From NCBI RefSeq assembly GCF_013090115.1, contig NZ_JABFNN010000039.1:62001-126000 (forward strand): a stretch of 64,000 nucleotides of DNA, read 5' to 3'. This DNA is from Flagellimonas amphidinii (GTDB lineage: Bacteria > Bacteroidota > Bacteroidia > Flavobacteriales > Flavobacteriaceae). Shown one piece after another: positions 17,232 to 26,816 of the stretch (within the stretch, counting starts at the first letter, position 1; each line of letters starts with the position of its first letter). The notes beneath the pieces are model-generated. The model saw nothing but the letters and a program-made list of their open reading frames with translations, was not told the origin of the DNA and did not search any database. A program made the position numbers and the translations under genes.

Positions 17232-18294
17232 CATACATCCTAATTTTAAGCTGAATGGAGTTCATTACAGCTTGGAGGATATATTGGAAGTTGGCTACAG
17301 TTTGATAAAGGAAGGGGAATTTTTTGAAGCGCATATTGGTAATTTTTTACTGGATTGGGCTACTCCAAAACCTACTTTGGAAGTTTTTACCTCAGGTTCA
17401 ACGGGCAAACCAAAAAAAATCGAGTTAAAAAAGGAACATATGGTCAATTCGGCCTTGGCCACAGGAACTTATTTTAATTTGAAACCTTCAAGTTCTACTC
17501 TTTTATGTCTTCCATGCACGGGAATAGCAGGAAAAATGATGTTGGTCAGGGCCATGGTGCTAGGTCTTGACTTGGATTATATTGCGCCTTCATCTACGCC
17601 CTTGCAAGAAAATGACAGAGATTACGATTTTGTCGCGATGGTTCCTTTGCAGGCACAAAACTCCATAACGTATTTAAATCGGGTTAAAACACTCATTGTT
17701 GGTGGCGCACCAGTGGATACCAGTTTAAGAATCAAACTTGCAGGGTTGTCAACAGCCGTATATGAAACCTATGGTATGACGGAGACCATTACCCATATTG
17801 CAGTAAAGAGAATTACCAAAACTGAAAAGGAGATGATTGAAGCTGGTTTTGAATTGCTTCCTAATGTTTCCGTAGCAAGAGATGATAGGGACTGTTTGGT
17901 CATCGATGCTCCCATGGTTACTGAAAATAGCGTTGTCACCAATGATATTGTAGCATTGATTGATACCACACATTTTAAATGGTTGGGCCGATATGACTCC
18001 ATTATCAATTCTGGAGGCATAAAGCTGATTCCTGAACAGATTGAGGAAAAGTTATCTAAGCTTATACGGTCCCGTTTTTTTGTGGCAGGATTGCCGGATA
18101 CCTCTCTAGGGCAAAAGCTTATCCTTTTAGTTGAAGATAAGGACGCCAATACAGAGGAGTTACTGCAATCCATCAAATCATTGAGTGGTATTACTAAGTA
18201 TGAAATTCCGAAGGAAATATTTTTAGTGGATTCTTTTGTTGAGACTGCGTCTGGAAAAATTCAAAGGGGGAAAACACTGGAACAAATACTCTAA
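17209..18294 (+). CDS. menE: o-Succinylbenzoate-CoA ligase, AMP-binding
   Basis: The 361-residue protein is a short member of the ANL superfamily. It shows the P-loop-like FTSGSTGKPKKIELKK, the YETYGMTET adenylate-binding motif, the hinge region LGRYDSIINSGGIKLIPEQIEE, and a C-terminal Lys in ASGKIQRGK. It activates o-succinylbenzoate to its CoA ester for ring closure by MenB. Start ATG 17209 is chosen over the TTG at 17194. Both lie inside the CPBP gene, implying coupled translation. Flavobacterial MenE proteins are shorter than the 450-500 residues of proteobacterial ones. Confidence 0.93.
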   Translation: MANQTWHSIHPNFKLNGVHYSLEDILEVGYSLIKEGEFFEAHIGNFLLDWATPKPTLEVFTSGSTGKPKKIELKKEHMVNSALATGTYFNLKPSSSTLLCLPCTGIAGKMMLVRAMVLGLDLDYIAPSSTPLQENDRDYDFVAMVPLQAQNSITYLNRVKTLIVGGAPVDTSLRIKLAGLSTAVYETYGMTETITHIAVKRITKTEKEMIEAGFELLPNVSVARDDRDCLVIDAPMVTENSVVTNDIVALIDTTHFKWLGRYDSIINSGGIKLIPEQIEEKLSKLIRSRFFVAGLPDTSLGQKLILLVEDKDANTEELLQSIKSLSGITKYEIPKEIFLVDSFVETASGKIQRGKTLEQIL

Positions 18295-18307
18295 AGTTTT
18301 GTAAATT

Positions 18308-18325
18308 CAGGGAAAATAAACCCTG
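18308..18325 (+). promoter_or_regulatory. Short hairpin abutting the M24 peptidase start codon
   Basis: CAGGG / CCCTG arms enclose an 8-base AT loop and end one base before the ATG at 18327. It could fold over the ribosome-binding region. The stem is only five pairs, so it may be chance. Confidence 0.25.
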
Positions 18326-18326
18326 T

Positions 18327-19673
18327 ATGAAGAAACTTTTACTTTTATCTGCATTATTCATTTTCAGCCACATTCAATCCCAACAAATCCTTCCAGAACA
18401 TGAACGTGCTCGTGTTGTTGATGAAATTTTGGAGGAACGCTTCAATGTACTGCTTCCGGAACTGATGGACAAAACGGATATAGATATGTGGATTCTCATT
18501 TCCCGGGAATACAATGAGGATCCTGTACTCAAGACCATGTTGCCGGCCACTTGGTTAAATGCAAGAAGAAGGACAATACTCCTTTTTTATCGGAATAAGG
18601 AGAAAAATACTATTGATAAATTAGCGGTAGCACGATATAATGTTGGTAAAAGTATAGTTTCTGCTTGGGACAAAGGGAAGGAGCCCAATCAATGGAAACG
18701 TTTAATGGAGCTTATTGAAGAACGAAATCCGAAGAAAATAGGACTTAATTTTTCCAAAGACCACAACATAGCGGATGGTTTGGATAAAACGGATTATGAT
18801 GAGTTCATGAGCAACCTTCCAAAAAAGTATCAGTCAAAGGTTATATCTGCAGAACAACTTGCTGTGCGGTGGATTGAGACCAGAACCCAAAGGGAAATGA
18901 TTCTCTACGATCAATTGGTTGACATTACCCATGATATCATTGCTGAAGCTTTTTCTGAAAAAGTGATAACACCAGGAATTACCACTACTACAGAGGTGGA
19001 ATGGTGGATGCGACAAAAAGTAACAGATTTAGGTTTGGAGACTTGGTTCCATCCTACAGTGGATGTACAGCGTGCCAGCGAAGAATTGGTAGGTCATTTG
19101 TACTCTTTTTCTGGAAGGCCGGACGATATGGTAATTCAACCGGGTGATTTGGTGCATTGTGACTTCGGAATTACCTATCTACGTCTCAATACGGATTGTC
19201 AGGAATTAGCCTATGTCCTCAAACCAGAAGAGACAAAAGCTCCCGATTTTTTAGTCAATGCTTTAAAAGATGGAAATAGAGTTCAGGATTTCTTAACGAC
19301 CAATATGATCAAAGGTAGAACTGGCAATCAAATTTTGGCTAAAGCGCTTCAAGATGCCAAGGATGACGGACTCCGTCCTTCCATTTATACCCATCCATTG
19401 GGTACTTATGGCCATTCTGCAGGTACAACTATTGGAATGTGGGACGCCCAAGGAGGTGTAATGAAAGATGATGGAGAAAACTACCCTTTGAATCCAAATA
19501 CAGTATATGCAATTGAATTGAATACAACAGTGCATATTCCAGAATGGAAACGTGACATACGCGTGATGTTGGAAGAAGCTGGTTTTTATGGGGAAGAAGG
19601 GTTTAGATATGTAAATGGCCGACAAACAGAACTACTGCTCATACCAAGAACAAAAAAGCATATTATGAATTAA
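18327..19673 (+). CDS. Secreted M24 family metallopeptidase (Xaa-Pro aminopeptidase-like)
   Basis: The 448-residue protein has a signal peptide (cleavage near SHIQSQ), a creatinase-like N-terminal domain, and a C-terminal pita-bread domain. The metal ligands fit the M24 order: Asp in HCDFG, Asp in NTDCQE, His in GTYGHSAG, Glu in IELNTTV and a last Glu in VMLEEAGF. Members cleave Xaa-Pro or other N-terminal bonds outside the cytoplasm. It follows menE by 32 bases and may be read from the same transcript, but is not functionally linked. Confidence 0.88.
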   Translation: MKKLLLLSALFIFSHIQSQQILPEHERARVVDEILEERFNVLLPELMDKTDIDMWILISREYNEDPVLKTMLPATWLNARRRTILLFYRNKEKNTIDKLAVARYNVGKSIVSAWDKGKEPNQWKRLMELIEERNPKKIGLNFSKDHNIADGLDKTDYDEFMSNLPKKYQSKVISAEQLAVRWIETRTQREMILYDQLVDITHDIIAEAFSEKVITPGITTTTEVEWWMRQKVTDLGLETWFHPTVDVQRASEELVGHLYSFSGRPDDMVIQPGDLVHCDFGITYLRLNTDCQELAYVLKPEETKAPDFLVNALKDGNRVQDFLTTNMIKGRTGNQILAKALQDAKDDGLRPSIYTHPLGTYGHSAGTTIGMWDAQGGVMKDDGENYPLNPNTVYAIELNTTVHIPEWKRDIRVMLEEAGFYGEEGFRYVNGRQTELLLIPRTKKHIMN

Positions 19674-19799
19674 AATCCCGTAGAAATAGTATTTGTTTGA
19701 ACTTAACTATAAAAAAATGAGTAACTTAAGAGGGCGTTGGAGTTTTTAAATTCCAGTTCATCAATCAAGTATTAATCTTTTTTAGAAAATCTAGTTCAA

Positions 19800-21599
19800 A
19801 TGAATCGTATTCTTTTTCTTACCCTTTCGGGAGTTTTGTTGTGTCTTCAAGTGACTTTTTCACAAGCTCAGATAAAAACCATAAAAGGTATTGTTACTGA
19901 TGGTTTGGTTCCATTGAAAAATGTAAACATTATCGTTAAGGAGAGTGAGAATGGAGTAAAAACTGATGCAGAAGGACGCTATGAAATTCAAGTGGATGAA
20001 GGCCAAACACTGGAATATAGTTATGTTGGCAAAAGCACCATAGAAATTGTGATAGAAGATGTCACCGAATTTTTGAATATTGAAATGTTCGATAAAATAG
20101 AGGAGTTGGAAGGGGTGACAGTGACCAAGAAAAAACGTAAATCACAAAAAGAATTATTATTTGAATATAACACCAATGAAAACCTTATCAAATCATCTTT
20201 TGGATTATTGGATAAGGAACGTGTTGGCTATCGTATGCGAATGATAGATGGGGAGCAGTTACGGAATTCCGGAGCAGATTTTGTAGATGGTCTCCAAACT
20301 TTGGTTCCTGGCATACAAGTTTATAGACCCGGAACACTTAGACCTGGTGGAGGCTCTTTAGCAAGAAGAAATAGAAGGCCAACTGATTTGACCATACCTA
20401 TGGTCTTTTTACCAAGAACACTTCAATCTATGATGAATCCGGTACCGGCTATTTTTGATGTGGACGGAATCATTTATACGGATGCACCTACTTTTATTAA
20501 TGCTTCCAACATCAAACGTATTGCTATCATAGAGTCATTGGCAGGTGTTGGACGATATGGTACTTTAGGAGTGGGAGGTGTAATTGTGATCAACACAAAA
20601 TCTGGAAACTTTACTCCACGAGAGCCAGGAACACAAAAGCCATTTGATCAAGCCAAGTTGCGAAACAATTTTTTTGATGAAGAACTGATTCAAACAACAA
20701 AACTTCCCAGTTATTTAGGCGAACTCAAGGCAAGCAAGGAGATAAACCAAGCTGAGATGACCTTTCGCAGACTTGAAAAAAAGTACTCAGGGTCACCTTA
20801 TTTTTATTTGGATGCCTTTTCTTTTTTTAATGGTACACTAAAAGACAGTCAATTGTCCAATGAAATTAAGAGTGTTATAAAAAATAGATATGCAACAGAT
20901 CCTACAATTTTAAAAGCTTTGTCCTATATGTTGGAAGAATCTGGTGATTTTCAAGAAGCAATTGAGATGAATAAGGAAGTATTCATATTAAGGCCCCATT
21001 ATGCACAATCTTACTTTAACCTGGCAAAGAGTTACCAATATGCCGATAAAGCTGAAAACGCTGCCACGCTCTTTGCACGCTATAATTATTTGGTTCAAGA
21101 ATCCTTCTTTGAAGAATCCGAAGTATTCACTCCTTTGATGAAAAGGGAATTTAATAATCTGCTGACCCTTAATGGTTCATTATTTAGTGATAAAAAAAGC
21201 ATTGTAAAGGTAGAGGATGATGACTTTAACGGTACTCGTCTTGTTTTTGAATGGAATAACGGTGAAGCGGAATTTGAACTTCAATTTGTGAATCCAAATA
21301 TGCAATATTACACTTGGAAACATTCTCTACAAGAGAACCCTAAAAGAATACGAGATGAAAAAAAGCATGGTTTTTCTTGTGAGGAATATTTAATATATGA
21401 TAATGCAGGAACTTGGAATGTCAATATAAAATATTTGGGAAACAAAAGTCTTACACCTACTTATCTAAAAGTTACCGCGTATCATAATTACAATACCAAA
21501 GCCCAAAAAAGAACAATAAAGATATTCAGATTAGGAGAAAGAAATTTAAATCAACAATTATTGAGTGTAAATAGTACAAAATTTATTGCTATAAACTAA
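19800..21599 (+). CDS. Barrel-less TonB-plug protein with carboxypeptidase-regulatory, TPR-like and DUF2135-like domains
   Basis: The 599-residue exported protein (signal ending near TFSQAQ) starts with a CarboxypepD_reg-like domain (about 28-100). A plug-like segment follows (about 130-275, VDGLQTLVPGIQVY, FDVDGIIYTD, GVGGVIVINTKSG). There is no room for a beta-barrel. Instead come TPR-like helices (about 320-430) and a C-terminal beta domain beginning LVFEWNNGEAEFELQFVNP, which resembles DUF2135/YfaP. The next gene has the same layout. The plug is normally inseparable from a 22-strand barrel, so this protein is unlikely to be a transporter. Function unknown. Confidence 0.72.
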   Translation: MNRILFLTLSGVLLCLQVTFSQAQIKTIKGIVTDGLVPLKNVNIIVKESENGVKTDAEGRYEIQVDEGQTLEYSYVGKSTIEIVIEDVTEFLNIEMFDKIEELEGVTVTKKKRKSQKELLFEYNTNENLIKSSFGLLDKERVGYRMRMIDGEQLRNSGADFVDGLQTLVPGIQVYRPGTLRPGGGSLARRNRRPTDLTIPMVFLPRTLQSMMNPVPAIFDVDGIIYTDAPTFINASNIKRIAIIESLAGVGRYGTLGVGGVIVINTKSGNFTPREPGTQKPFDQAKLRNNFFDEELIQTTKLPSYLGELKASKEINQAEMTFRRLEKKYSGSPYFYLDAFSFFNGTLKDSQLSNEIKSVIKNRYATDPTILKALSYMLEESGDFQEAIEMNKEVFILRPHYAQSYFNLAKSYQYADKAENAATLFARYNYLVQESFFEESEVFTPLMKREFNNLLTLNGSLFSDKKSIVKVEDDDFNGTRLVFEWNNGEAEFELQFVNPNMQYYTWKHSLQENPKRIRDEKKHGFSCEEYLIYDNAGTWNVNIKYLGNKSLTPTYLKVTAYHNYNTKAQKRTIKIFRLGERNLNQQLLSVNSTKFIAIN

Positions 21600-21646
21600 T
21601 ACATGTATTATTTATAAACCTTTAAAAATTGCTAACCAAAAATAAT

Positions 21647-23857
21647 ATGAAAAGACTGGATAAAATATTGGCCTTTTTGACTATTGTACTGGCGATAATT
21701 GTTGTTAACGCCCAAAATAAACAAGTCACTATTTGCTGGGATGCTTCCTATTCCATGCAGGACAGAGATTTGGATAGGGAGTTCTATTTTTTGGATGCAT
21801 ATTTTAAGACCATTCAAGATGCAGATGTCACTATATTGACCTTTAGCGACAAGATATTGTCAAAAGATAACTTCATCGTTACAGATGGTGACTGGAATTC
21901 CATTCAAAAAAGGCTAAAAGAGACCTCTTACGATGGGGCCACTTCTTATGAAGCTTTAGGCGATTACACGGATAATGGAGAAGTGCTTCTTTTTACCGAT
22001 GGTCATCAAAATATGGGTGCTGCCACTCCCAATTTCTCAGGCGAATTATTTTTGATCAATGGTAAAAAGGATTACGATAAGTCCATGATTAACCTATTGG
22101 CAATAGTCAATAATGCAAATGTCATCAATCTTTTAGATAATAGAAATATTCAAAACCCAAAAGAAGGATTTAAAGAGTACTTAGGCACGATTTATAATGG
22201 AACTCAAGGTTTGTCGAACGCTACTGTTTATATTAAAGGAACAGATGAGAGCCCAGTTCGGTCAAATTCCGATGGAACCTTTAAAATTTATGCCAATCCT
22301 AGCGATACCCTTGTTGTTTCGGTCATGGGAAAGGCTAAAGAACATATACTTGATGACGAGTTGAATGTCAATTTTATTTTTGAGGATAATGATGCCGTTG
22401 CACTGAATGAAGTTATTGTAGCTGCGGAGGGGAAAGAAGAACAAGAGCTTGTTACAACCGCATACGGTCTTGAAAATAAGGATAAGATTGGGTATGCAGT
22501 ACAATCCATAACAGATAAGGATATTGCAGATGTATCTTACACGGCCAACAATGCAGTACAAGGCAAGTTCTCTGGTGTTCGCTTAGGACAGAACGATGAT
22601 TTGAGCCAAGTGACCATGAGACCTAGTAATTCCATTCTTGGTAATAATTATGGTTTGATTGTCATTGACGGTGTACCTATGAGTCAAACTAAAACAGCAA
22701 GCTTTGTAAGCCCGACAGCATATAATAATGATGCCGCCCCAATAACAGTTATAAACAATGCACGATTCATTGACCCCAAAAACATTGCAAAGATCACGGT
22801 TCTAAAAGGTTTGGCGGCTACCAACCGCTATGGCAGTATGGGAGCAAATGGTGTATTGATGATCACAACCAAAACAGCAACCGTTGATGGTTCTTCAGAT
22901 GGGCCAAAGGACTTGGCACGTTTACAAAATAACATTTATGATGGCAAAATAAAGGTGAGTTCCAAAACTTTGGTTACGCCGTACCTTAAAGAACTCAAGA
23001 AAGGAAAAAATCTTCAAGAGGCTTATAATATCTATTTGAATCAAAGAGAAACATATTGGAAAGACTCTGGATATTTATTGGACGTCTATGAATTCTTTTA
23101 CGCATCCAGTCCTGAAATAGCGGAAAGAATTCTTTCCAATATCTTAGAAAAAAGAGAACCCAAGTACGAAGAATTAAGAGGTATGTTTTTGAAGAGTTCT
23201 GGAAATGGAAACCATAATAAGGCCTTATTGGCAGCGCACAGCATGGTAGAACGGTTTCCTAATAGAATACAATCTTATTTGGATTTGGCATTGGCCGAAA
23301 GGGCTAATGAAAATTACCAAGAAGCTCTAGAGATACTCAATGGAATTCTTACGGGACAAATAAATACTTCCCTCAATTTTATTGGACTAGAAAAAATCGC
23401 AGGAACCGAGATTCGGAATTTGATCAATACACAACGGAAGGATTTAGATATCTCAAAGGTAGACCCTAAGTATCATAACAATCTCACCTATAATGCGAGG
23501 TTGGTATTAGAATGGAACGATTCAGATGCTGATTTCATTGTGCAGTTTGTGAACCCTCAAAAAAGGTTTTTCAATTGGGAACATACAGAGCTTGCAGATA
23601 GAAACAGAATTTTGGATGAACTTCAGCATGGTTTCTCTGGAGAGCAATTTGAGATTTTTGGTGCGGACACCAAAGGAGATTGGCTGTTAAACGTTTCTTA
23701 CGGAGGAAACCGAACATCTGGAAACAAGGCTCCAACATTCATCAAATGCACCGTTCAGTATAATTTTGGTAGCCTTGATCAACGCGAAGAGGAATTTTTG
23801 GTACGATTGCAAGAAGTTGATGAAGAACAACAACTTGCAAAGTTTACAGTTCAATAA
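21647..23857 (+). CDS. Paralogous barrel-less plug protein with N-terminal VWA-like domain
   Basis: The 736-residue protein starts at ATG 21647 with a signal peptide ending near VNAQN. Residues about 28-165 look like a von Willebrand A domain: CWDASYSMQ gives the DxSxS metal-site motif, and LLFTDGHQNMG a later conserved strand. A CarboxypepD_reg-like domain (TIYNGTQGLSNATVYI), a plug (AVQGKFSGVRL, GLIVIDGVPM, YGSMGANGVLMITTK), TPR-like helices and the same DUF2135-like C-terminus follow (LVLEWNDSDADFIVQFVNP). It is 47 bases from its paralogue and surely co-transcribed. It could be a surface adhesion or scaffold protein; that is inference. Confidence 0.72.
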   Translation: MKRLDKILAFLTIVLAIIVVNAQNKQVTICWDASYSMQDRDLDREFYFLDAYFKTIQDADVTILTFSDKILSKDNFIVTDGDWNSIQKRLKETSYDGATSYEALGDYTDNGEVLLFTDGHQNMGAATPNFSGELFLINGKKDYDKSMINLLAIVNNANVINLLDNRNIQNPKEGFKEYLGTIYNGTQGLSNATVYIKGTDESPVRSNSDGTFKIYANPSDTLVVSVMGKAKEHILDDELNVNFIFEDNDAVALNEVIVAAEGKEEQELVTTAYGLENKDKIGYAVQSITDKDIADVSYTANNAVQGKFSGVRLGQNDDLSQVTMRPSNSILGNNYGLIVIDGVPMSQTKTASFVSPTAYNNDAAPITVINNARFIDPKNIAKITVLKGLAATNRYGSMGANGVLMITTKTATVDGSSDGPKDLARLQNNIYDGKIKVSSKTLVTPYLKELKKGKNLQEAYNIYLNQRETYWKDSGYLLDVYEFFYASSPEIAERILSNILEKREPKYEELRGMFLKSSGNGNHNKALLAAHSMVERFPNRIQSYLDLALAERANENYQEALEILNGILTGQINTSLNFIGLEKIAGTEIRNLINTQRKDLDISKVDPKYHNNLTYNARLVLEWNDSDADFIVQFVNPQKRFFNWEHTELADRNRILDELQHGFSGEQFEIFGADTKGDWLLNVSYGGNRTSGNKAPTFIKCTVQYNFGSLDQREEEFLVRLQEVDEEQQLAKFTVQ

Positions 23858-25486
23858 TTAAACTTGTAGTACACCCATATTAAACTTTTTTTCCAATGGA
23901 GCATGGTTTGCAGCTTCAATACCCATTGAAATCCATTTTCGAGTGTCCAATGGATCTATGATAGCGTCGGTCCATAACCTGGCAGCAGCATAATATGGTG
24001 AAATTTGATGGTCGTAACGCTGTTTGATTTTATCAAATAGGGCTTTTTCCTTTTCAGGGTCCAATGGCTTTCCGTTCTTTTCCAACGAGGCTTTTTCAAT
24101 TTGTAAGAGTACTTTTGCTGCGGAGTTACCACTCATTACCGCCAGTTCTGCACTTGGCCATGCAGCAATCAATCTAGGGTCATAGGCTTTTCCACACATG
24201 GCATAATTTCCAGCCCCGTAACTGTTGCCAATTACAATGGTAAATTTTGGGACCACTGAGTTGCTCACAGCATTTACCATTTTGGCACCATCTTTAATGA
24301 TGCCCCCATGTTCACTTTTACTCCCAACCATGAAACCGGTAACATCTTGAAGAAAAACCAACGGTATTTTCTTTTGGTTGCAATTGGCGATAAATCGGGT
24401 TGCCTTGTCTGCAGAATCAGAATAAATGACCCCACCAAACTGCATTTCACCCTTTTTGGTCTTGACCACCTTACGCTGATTGGCCACAATTCCAACGGCC
24501 CATCCATCAATTCGGGCATATCCGGTTAAAATGGTTTTGCCATACCCTTCTTTGTATTGTTCAAAATCAGAATTATCCACTAAACGTTTAATGATTTCCA
24601 CTGTGTCATATTGATCACTACGGGAACGAGGAAGAATACCATAAATTTCTTCAGGATTTTCAAGAGGTTCTTGAGACGCTATCCTGTTAAATCCTGCTTT
24701 TTCAAAGTCACCGATTTTACCAACAATATTTTTGATTTTATCCAAAGCATCCTTGTCATCTTTGGCTTTGTAATCGGTTACACCACTAATTTCAGAATGT
24801 GTGGTGGCCCCACCAAGAGTTTCGTTGTCAATACTTTCTCCAATGGCTGCCTTCACCAAATAGCTGCCAGCCAAGAAAATACTACCAGTTTTGTCAACAA
24901 TCAGAGCTTCATCACTCATTATGGGCAAATAAGCTCCACCGGCAACGCAACTCCCCATAACAGCAGAGATTTGTGTAATGCCCATACTACTCATAATAGC
25001 ATTATTTCGAAATATTCGTCCAAAATGCTCCTTGTCGGGAAAAATTTCATCTTGCATGGGAAGGTAGACCCCGGCACTATCAACCAAATAAATAATGGGA
25101 AGTTTGTTCTCAATGGAAATTTCTTGGGCCCTTAAATTTTTCTTACCGGTGATAGGAAACCAAGCACCAGCCTTTACGGTGGCATCATTGGCAACAACAA
25201 TGCACTGCTTACCCTTTACTTTACCAATTTTAACAACGACCCCACCAGATGGACACCCTCCGTGCTCCTTATACATTCCCTCTCCGGCAAAGGCACCAAT
25301 TTCTATTGCAGTACTATCTTCATCCAACAAATATGCTATGCGTTCACGGGCAGTCATCTTTCCTTTGGAATGATGCTTTTCAATCCGGGATTTGCCACCA
25401 CCCATTTTTACTTTGGCAAATTTCTTCCTCAAATCGGAAAGCTGTAGCTTATTATGATCTTCGTTTTTGTTGAAGTTTAAATCCAT
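23858..25486 (-). CDS. Acyl-CoA carboxylase beta subunit (carboxyltransferase)
   Basis: The 542-residue protein has the two crotonase-like halves of a biotin-dependent carboxyltransferase. MTARERI is near the start. The acyl-CoA and biotin oxyanion glycines appear in GSCVAGGAYLP and GNSYGAGNYAMCG, and the dimer-contact region ends AWPSAELAVMSG. It transfers carboxyl from biotin to an acyl-CoA. Length and motifs fit propionyl-CoA or methylcrotonyl-CoA carboxylase, which I cannot separate by eye. The biotin-carrying alpha subunit is not adjacent. It converges with the plug-protein pair with no gap. Confidence 0.9.
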   Translation of the reverse strand: MDLNFNKNEDHNKLQLSDLRKKFAKVKMGGGKSRIEKHHSKGKMTARERIAYLLDEDSTAIEIGAFAGEGMYKEHGGCPSGGVVVKIGKVKGKQCIVVANDATVKAGAWFPITGKKNLRAQEISIENKLPIIYLVDSAGVYLPMQDEIFPDKEHFGRIFRNNAIMSSMGITQISAVMGSCVAGGAYLPIMSDEALIVDKTGSIFLAGSYLVKAAIGESIDNETLGGATTHSEISGVTDYKAKDDKDALDKIKNIVGKIGDFEKAGFNRIASQEPLENPEEIYGILPRSRSDQYDTVEIIKRLVDNSDFEQYKEGYGKTILTGYARIDGWAVGIVANQRKVVKTKKGEMQFGGVIYSDSADKATRFIANCNQKKIPLVFLQDVTGFMVGSKSEHGGIIKDGAKMVNAVSNSVVPKFTIVIGNSYGAGNYAMCGKAYDPRLIAAWPSAELAVMSGNSAAKVLLQIEKASLEKNGKPLDPEKEKALFDKIKQRYDHQISPYYAAARLWTDAIIDPLDTRKWISMGIEAANHAPLEKKFNMGVLQV

Positions 25487-25537
25487 AGTAATACATCAAT
25501 TTCTTCAGGCAGGATAAAGATAAGGAGTTATAATCAT

Positions 25538-25545
25538 TACTTTTG
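25538..25545 (+). promoter_or_regulatory. Promoter -7 element of the Gfo/Idh/MocA gene
   Basis: TACTTTTG fits TAnnTTTG, 7 bases before the ATG at 25553. It lies in the divergent gap with the carboxylase gene. Confidence 0.35.
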
Positions 25546-25552
25546 ATTTCAT

Positions 25553-26536
25553 ATGGAAGGTAAAATTAAATGGGGCATTATTGGCCCTGGAAGAATTGCG
25601 AGAAAATTTGTATCTGACCTGCAATTGGTTGATGATGCTGTAGTTACCGCTGTGGCATCTAGGTCTTTGGAAAAAGCAGAAGCTTTTGCCAAGGAGTTCA
25701 ATATTGAAAAGAGTTTTGGGAGTTATCAAGACCTTTTTGAAACGGATGGAGTAGACATTGTTTATATAGCCACACCACATAATTTTCATAAAGCGTTGAC
25801 CATTAGGGCTATGGAATCTGGAAAACATGTGCTTTGTGAAAAACCCATTGGAATAACCCGAAAAGAGGTTGTGGAAATGGTGGAATCTGCACAAAAACAT
25901 CAAGTTTTTTTGATGGAAGGATTATGGTCTAGGTTTAATCCTTCCATAGTAAAAGCAAAACAATTAATTGATGAAGGTATAATTGGAGATGTAGCATATC
26001 TACATGCAGATTTTGCCTTTTATGGAATGGACAGAGGGGAAGAATCTAGATTATTAAACCCAAACTTGGCTTCAGGCTCTTTATTGGACATAGGCATTTA
26101 CCCCATTTTCTTGGCATATTTGATTCTTGGAAAGCCAAAAGAAATTCTCGCACGGTCAAACTTTCACATGAATGGGACAGAAATACAGACCTCGATGATT
26201 TTTCAATATGAAAATGCTCAAGCCGTTCTTTATAGTGGCATCAACAGTCATTCAAAAATGGAAGCAGAAATATCTGGGACAAAAGGAGAACTTTTCATAC
26301 ATCCCATTTGGCATGTAGCAAATGGTTGTTCTTTGATAAAAGATGAAGAAACTAAAGATTTTGATCTTCCTGTACAAGGCAACGGATTTGTATATGAAAT
26401 TGAAGAAATTCATAGTTGTTTGAAAAACAAAAAGTTACAAAGTAACCTGTGGTCACATCAAAATAGTTTGGATTTAGCCGAGTTGTTAGAGACAGTTCGT
26501 GAAAAATGCGGAATTCGCTTTCCATTTGAGGAATAA
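25553..26536 (+). CDS. Gfo/Idh/MocA family oxidoreductase
   Basis: The 327-residue protein has an N-terminal Rossmann domain (WGIIGPGRIARKFV), the conserved EKPIG motif near residue 100 that positions the nicotinamide and catalytic Lys, and a C-terminal alpha/beta substrate domain with GSLLDIGIYPI. Members oxidise or reduce sugars, inositol or related diols, usually with NAD(P). It appears to stand alone, and no sugar genes flank it, so the substrate is open. Confidence 0.88.
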   Translation: MEGKIKWGIIGPGRIARKFVSDLQLVDDAVVTAVASRSLEKAEAFAKEFNIEKSFGSYQDLFETDGVDIVYIATPHNFHKALTIRAMESGKHVLCEKPIGITRKEVVEMVESAQKHQVFLMEGLWSRFNPSIVKAKQLIDEGIIGDVAYLHADFAFYGMDRGEESRLLNPNLASGSLLDIGIYPIFLAYLILGKPKEILARSNFHMNGTEIQTSMIFQYENAQAVLYSGINSHSKMEAEISGTKGELFIHPIWHVANGCSLIKDEETKDFDLPVQGNGFVYEIEEIHSCLKNKKLQSNLWSHQNSLDLAELLETVREKCGIRFPFEE

Positions 26537-26607
26537 ACTACAAGCTTGTATTTGGATTATTCCATTTTTTACGATATTTGGATTTCTACAGAACGATTGC
26601 AATGGGA

Positions 26608-26784
26608 ATGAACAAGAATACAGTATTGGCATGGGCCACATGGATTATGATTTTTGTGGGCATAGGAATGATAGCGCTGGGAGTCTTTAAATATGATGAA
26701 GTGGCCGGATATGGATTCGGCGCAGTAGGAATTGGCTTTTTTGCTATAGCTTGGGTTTTCAATGCTCTGAAAGGTAGAGTGTAG
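26608..26784 (+). CDS. Small two-helix membrane protein, CAL67264-type
   Basis: The 58-residue protein begins MNKNTVLAWATWIM and has two hydrophobic helices (WIMIFVGIGMIALGVF and GAVGIGFFAIAWVFNAL) joined by a short charged turn. It resembles the small flavobacterial membrane family named after Gramella locus CAL67264. ATG 26602 is an alternative start, two codons earlier. It lies 32 bases before ettA and may be co-transcribed. Function unknown. Confidence 0.68.
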   Translation: MNKNTVLAWATWIMIFVGIGMIALGVFKYDEVAGYGFGAVGIGFFAIAWVFNALKGRV

Positions 26785-26816
26785 CTTTCCACTTATTTAA
26801 CTAAAACAATCACCAA

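Noticed and set aside
24611..25135. A long open frame on the plus strand inside the carboxylase gene
   Set aside because: It is antisense to a clearly coding acyl-CoA carboxylase beta subunit, shows no family signature and has implausible amino-acid composition.
25505..25903. A 132-codon minus-strand frame over the Gfo/Idh/MocA gene
   Set aside because: It is the shadow of the Rossmann domain coding region on the other strand.
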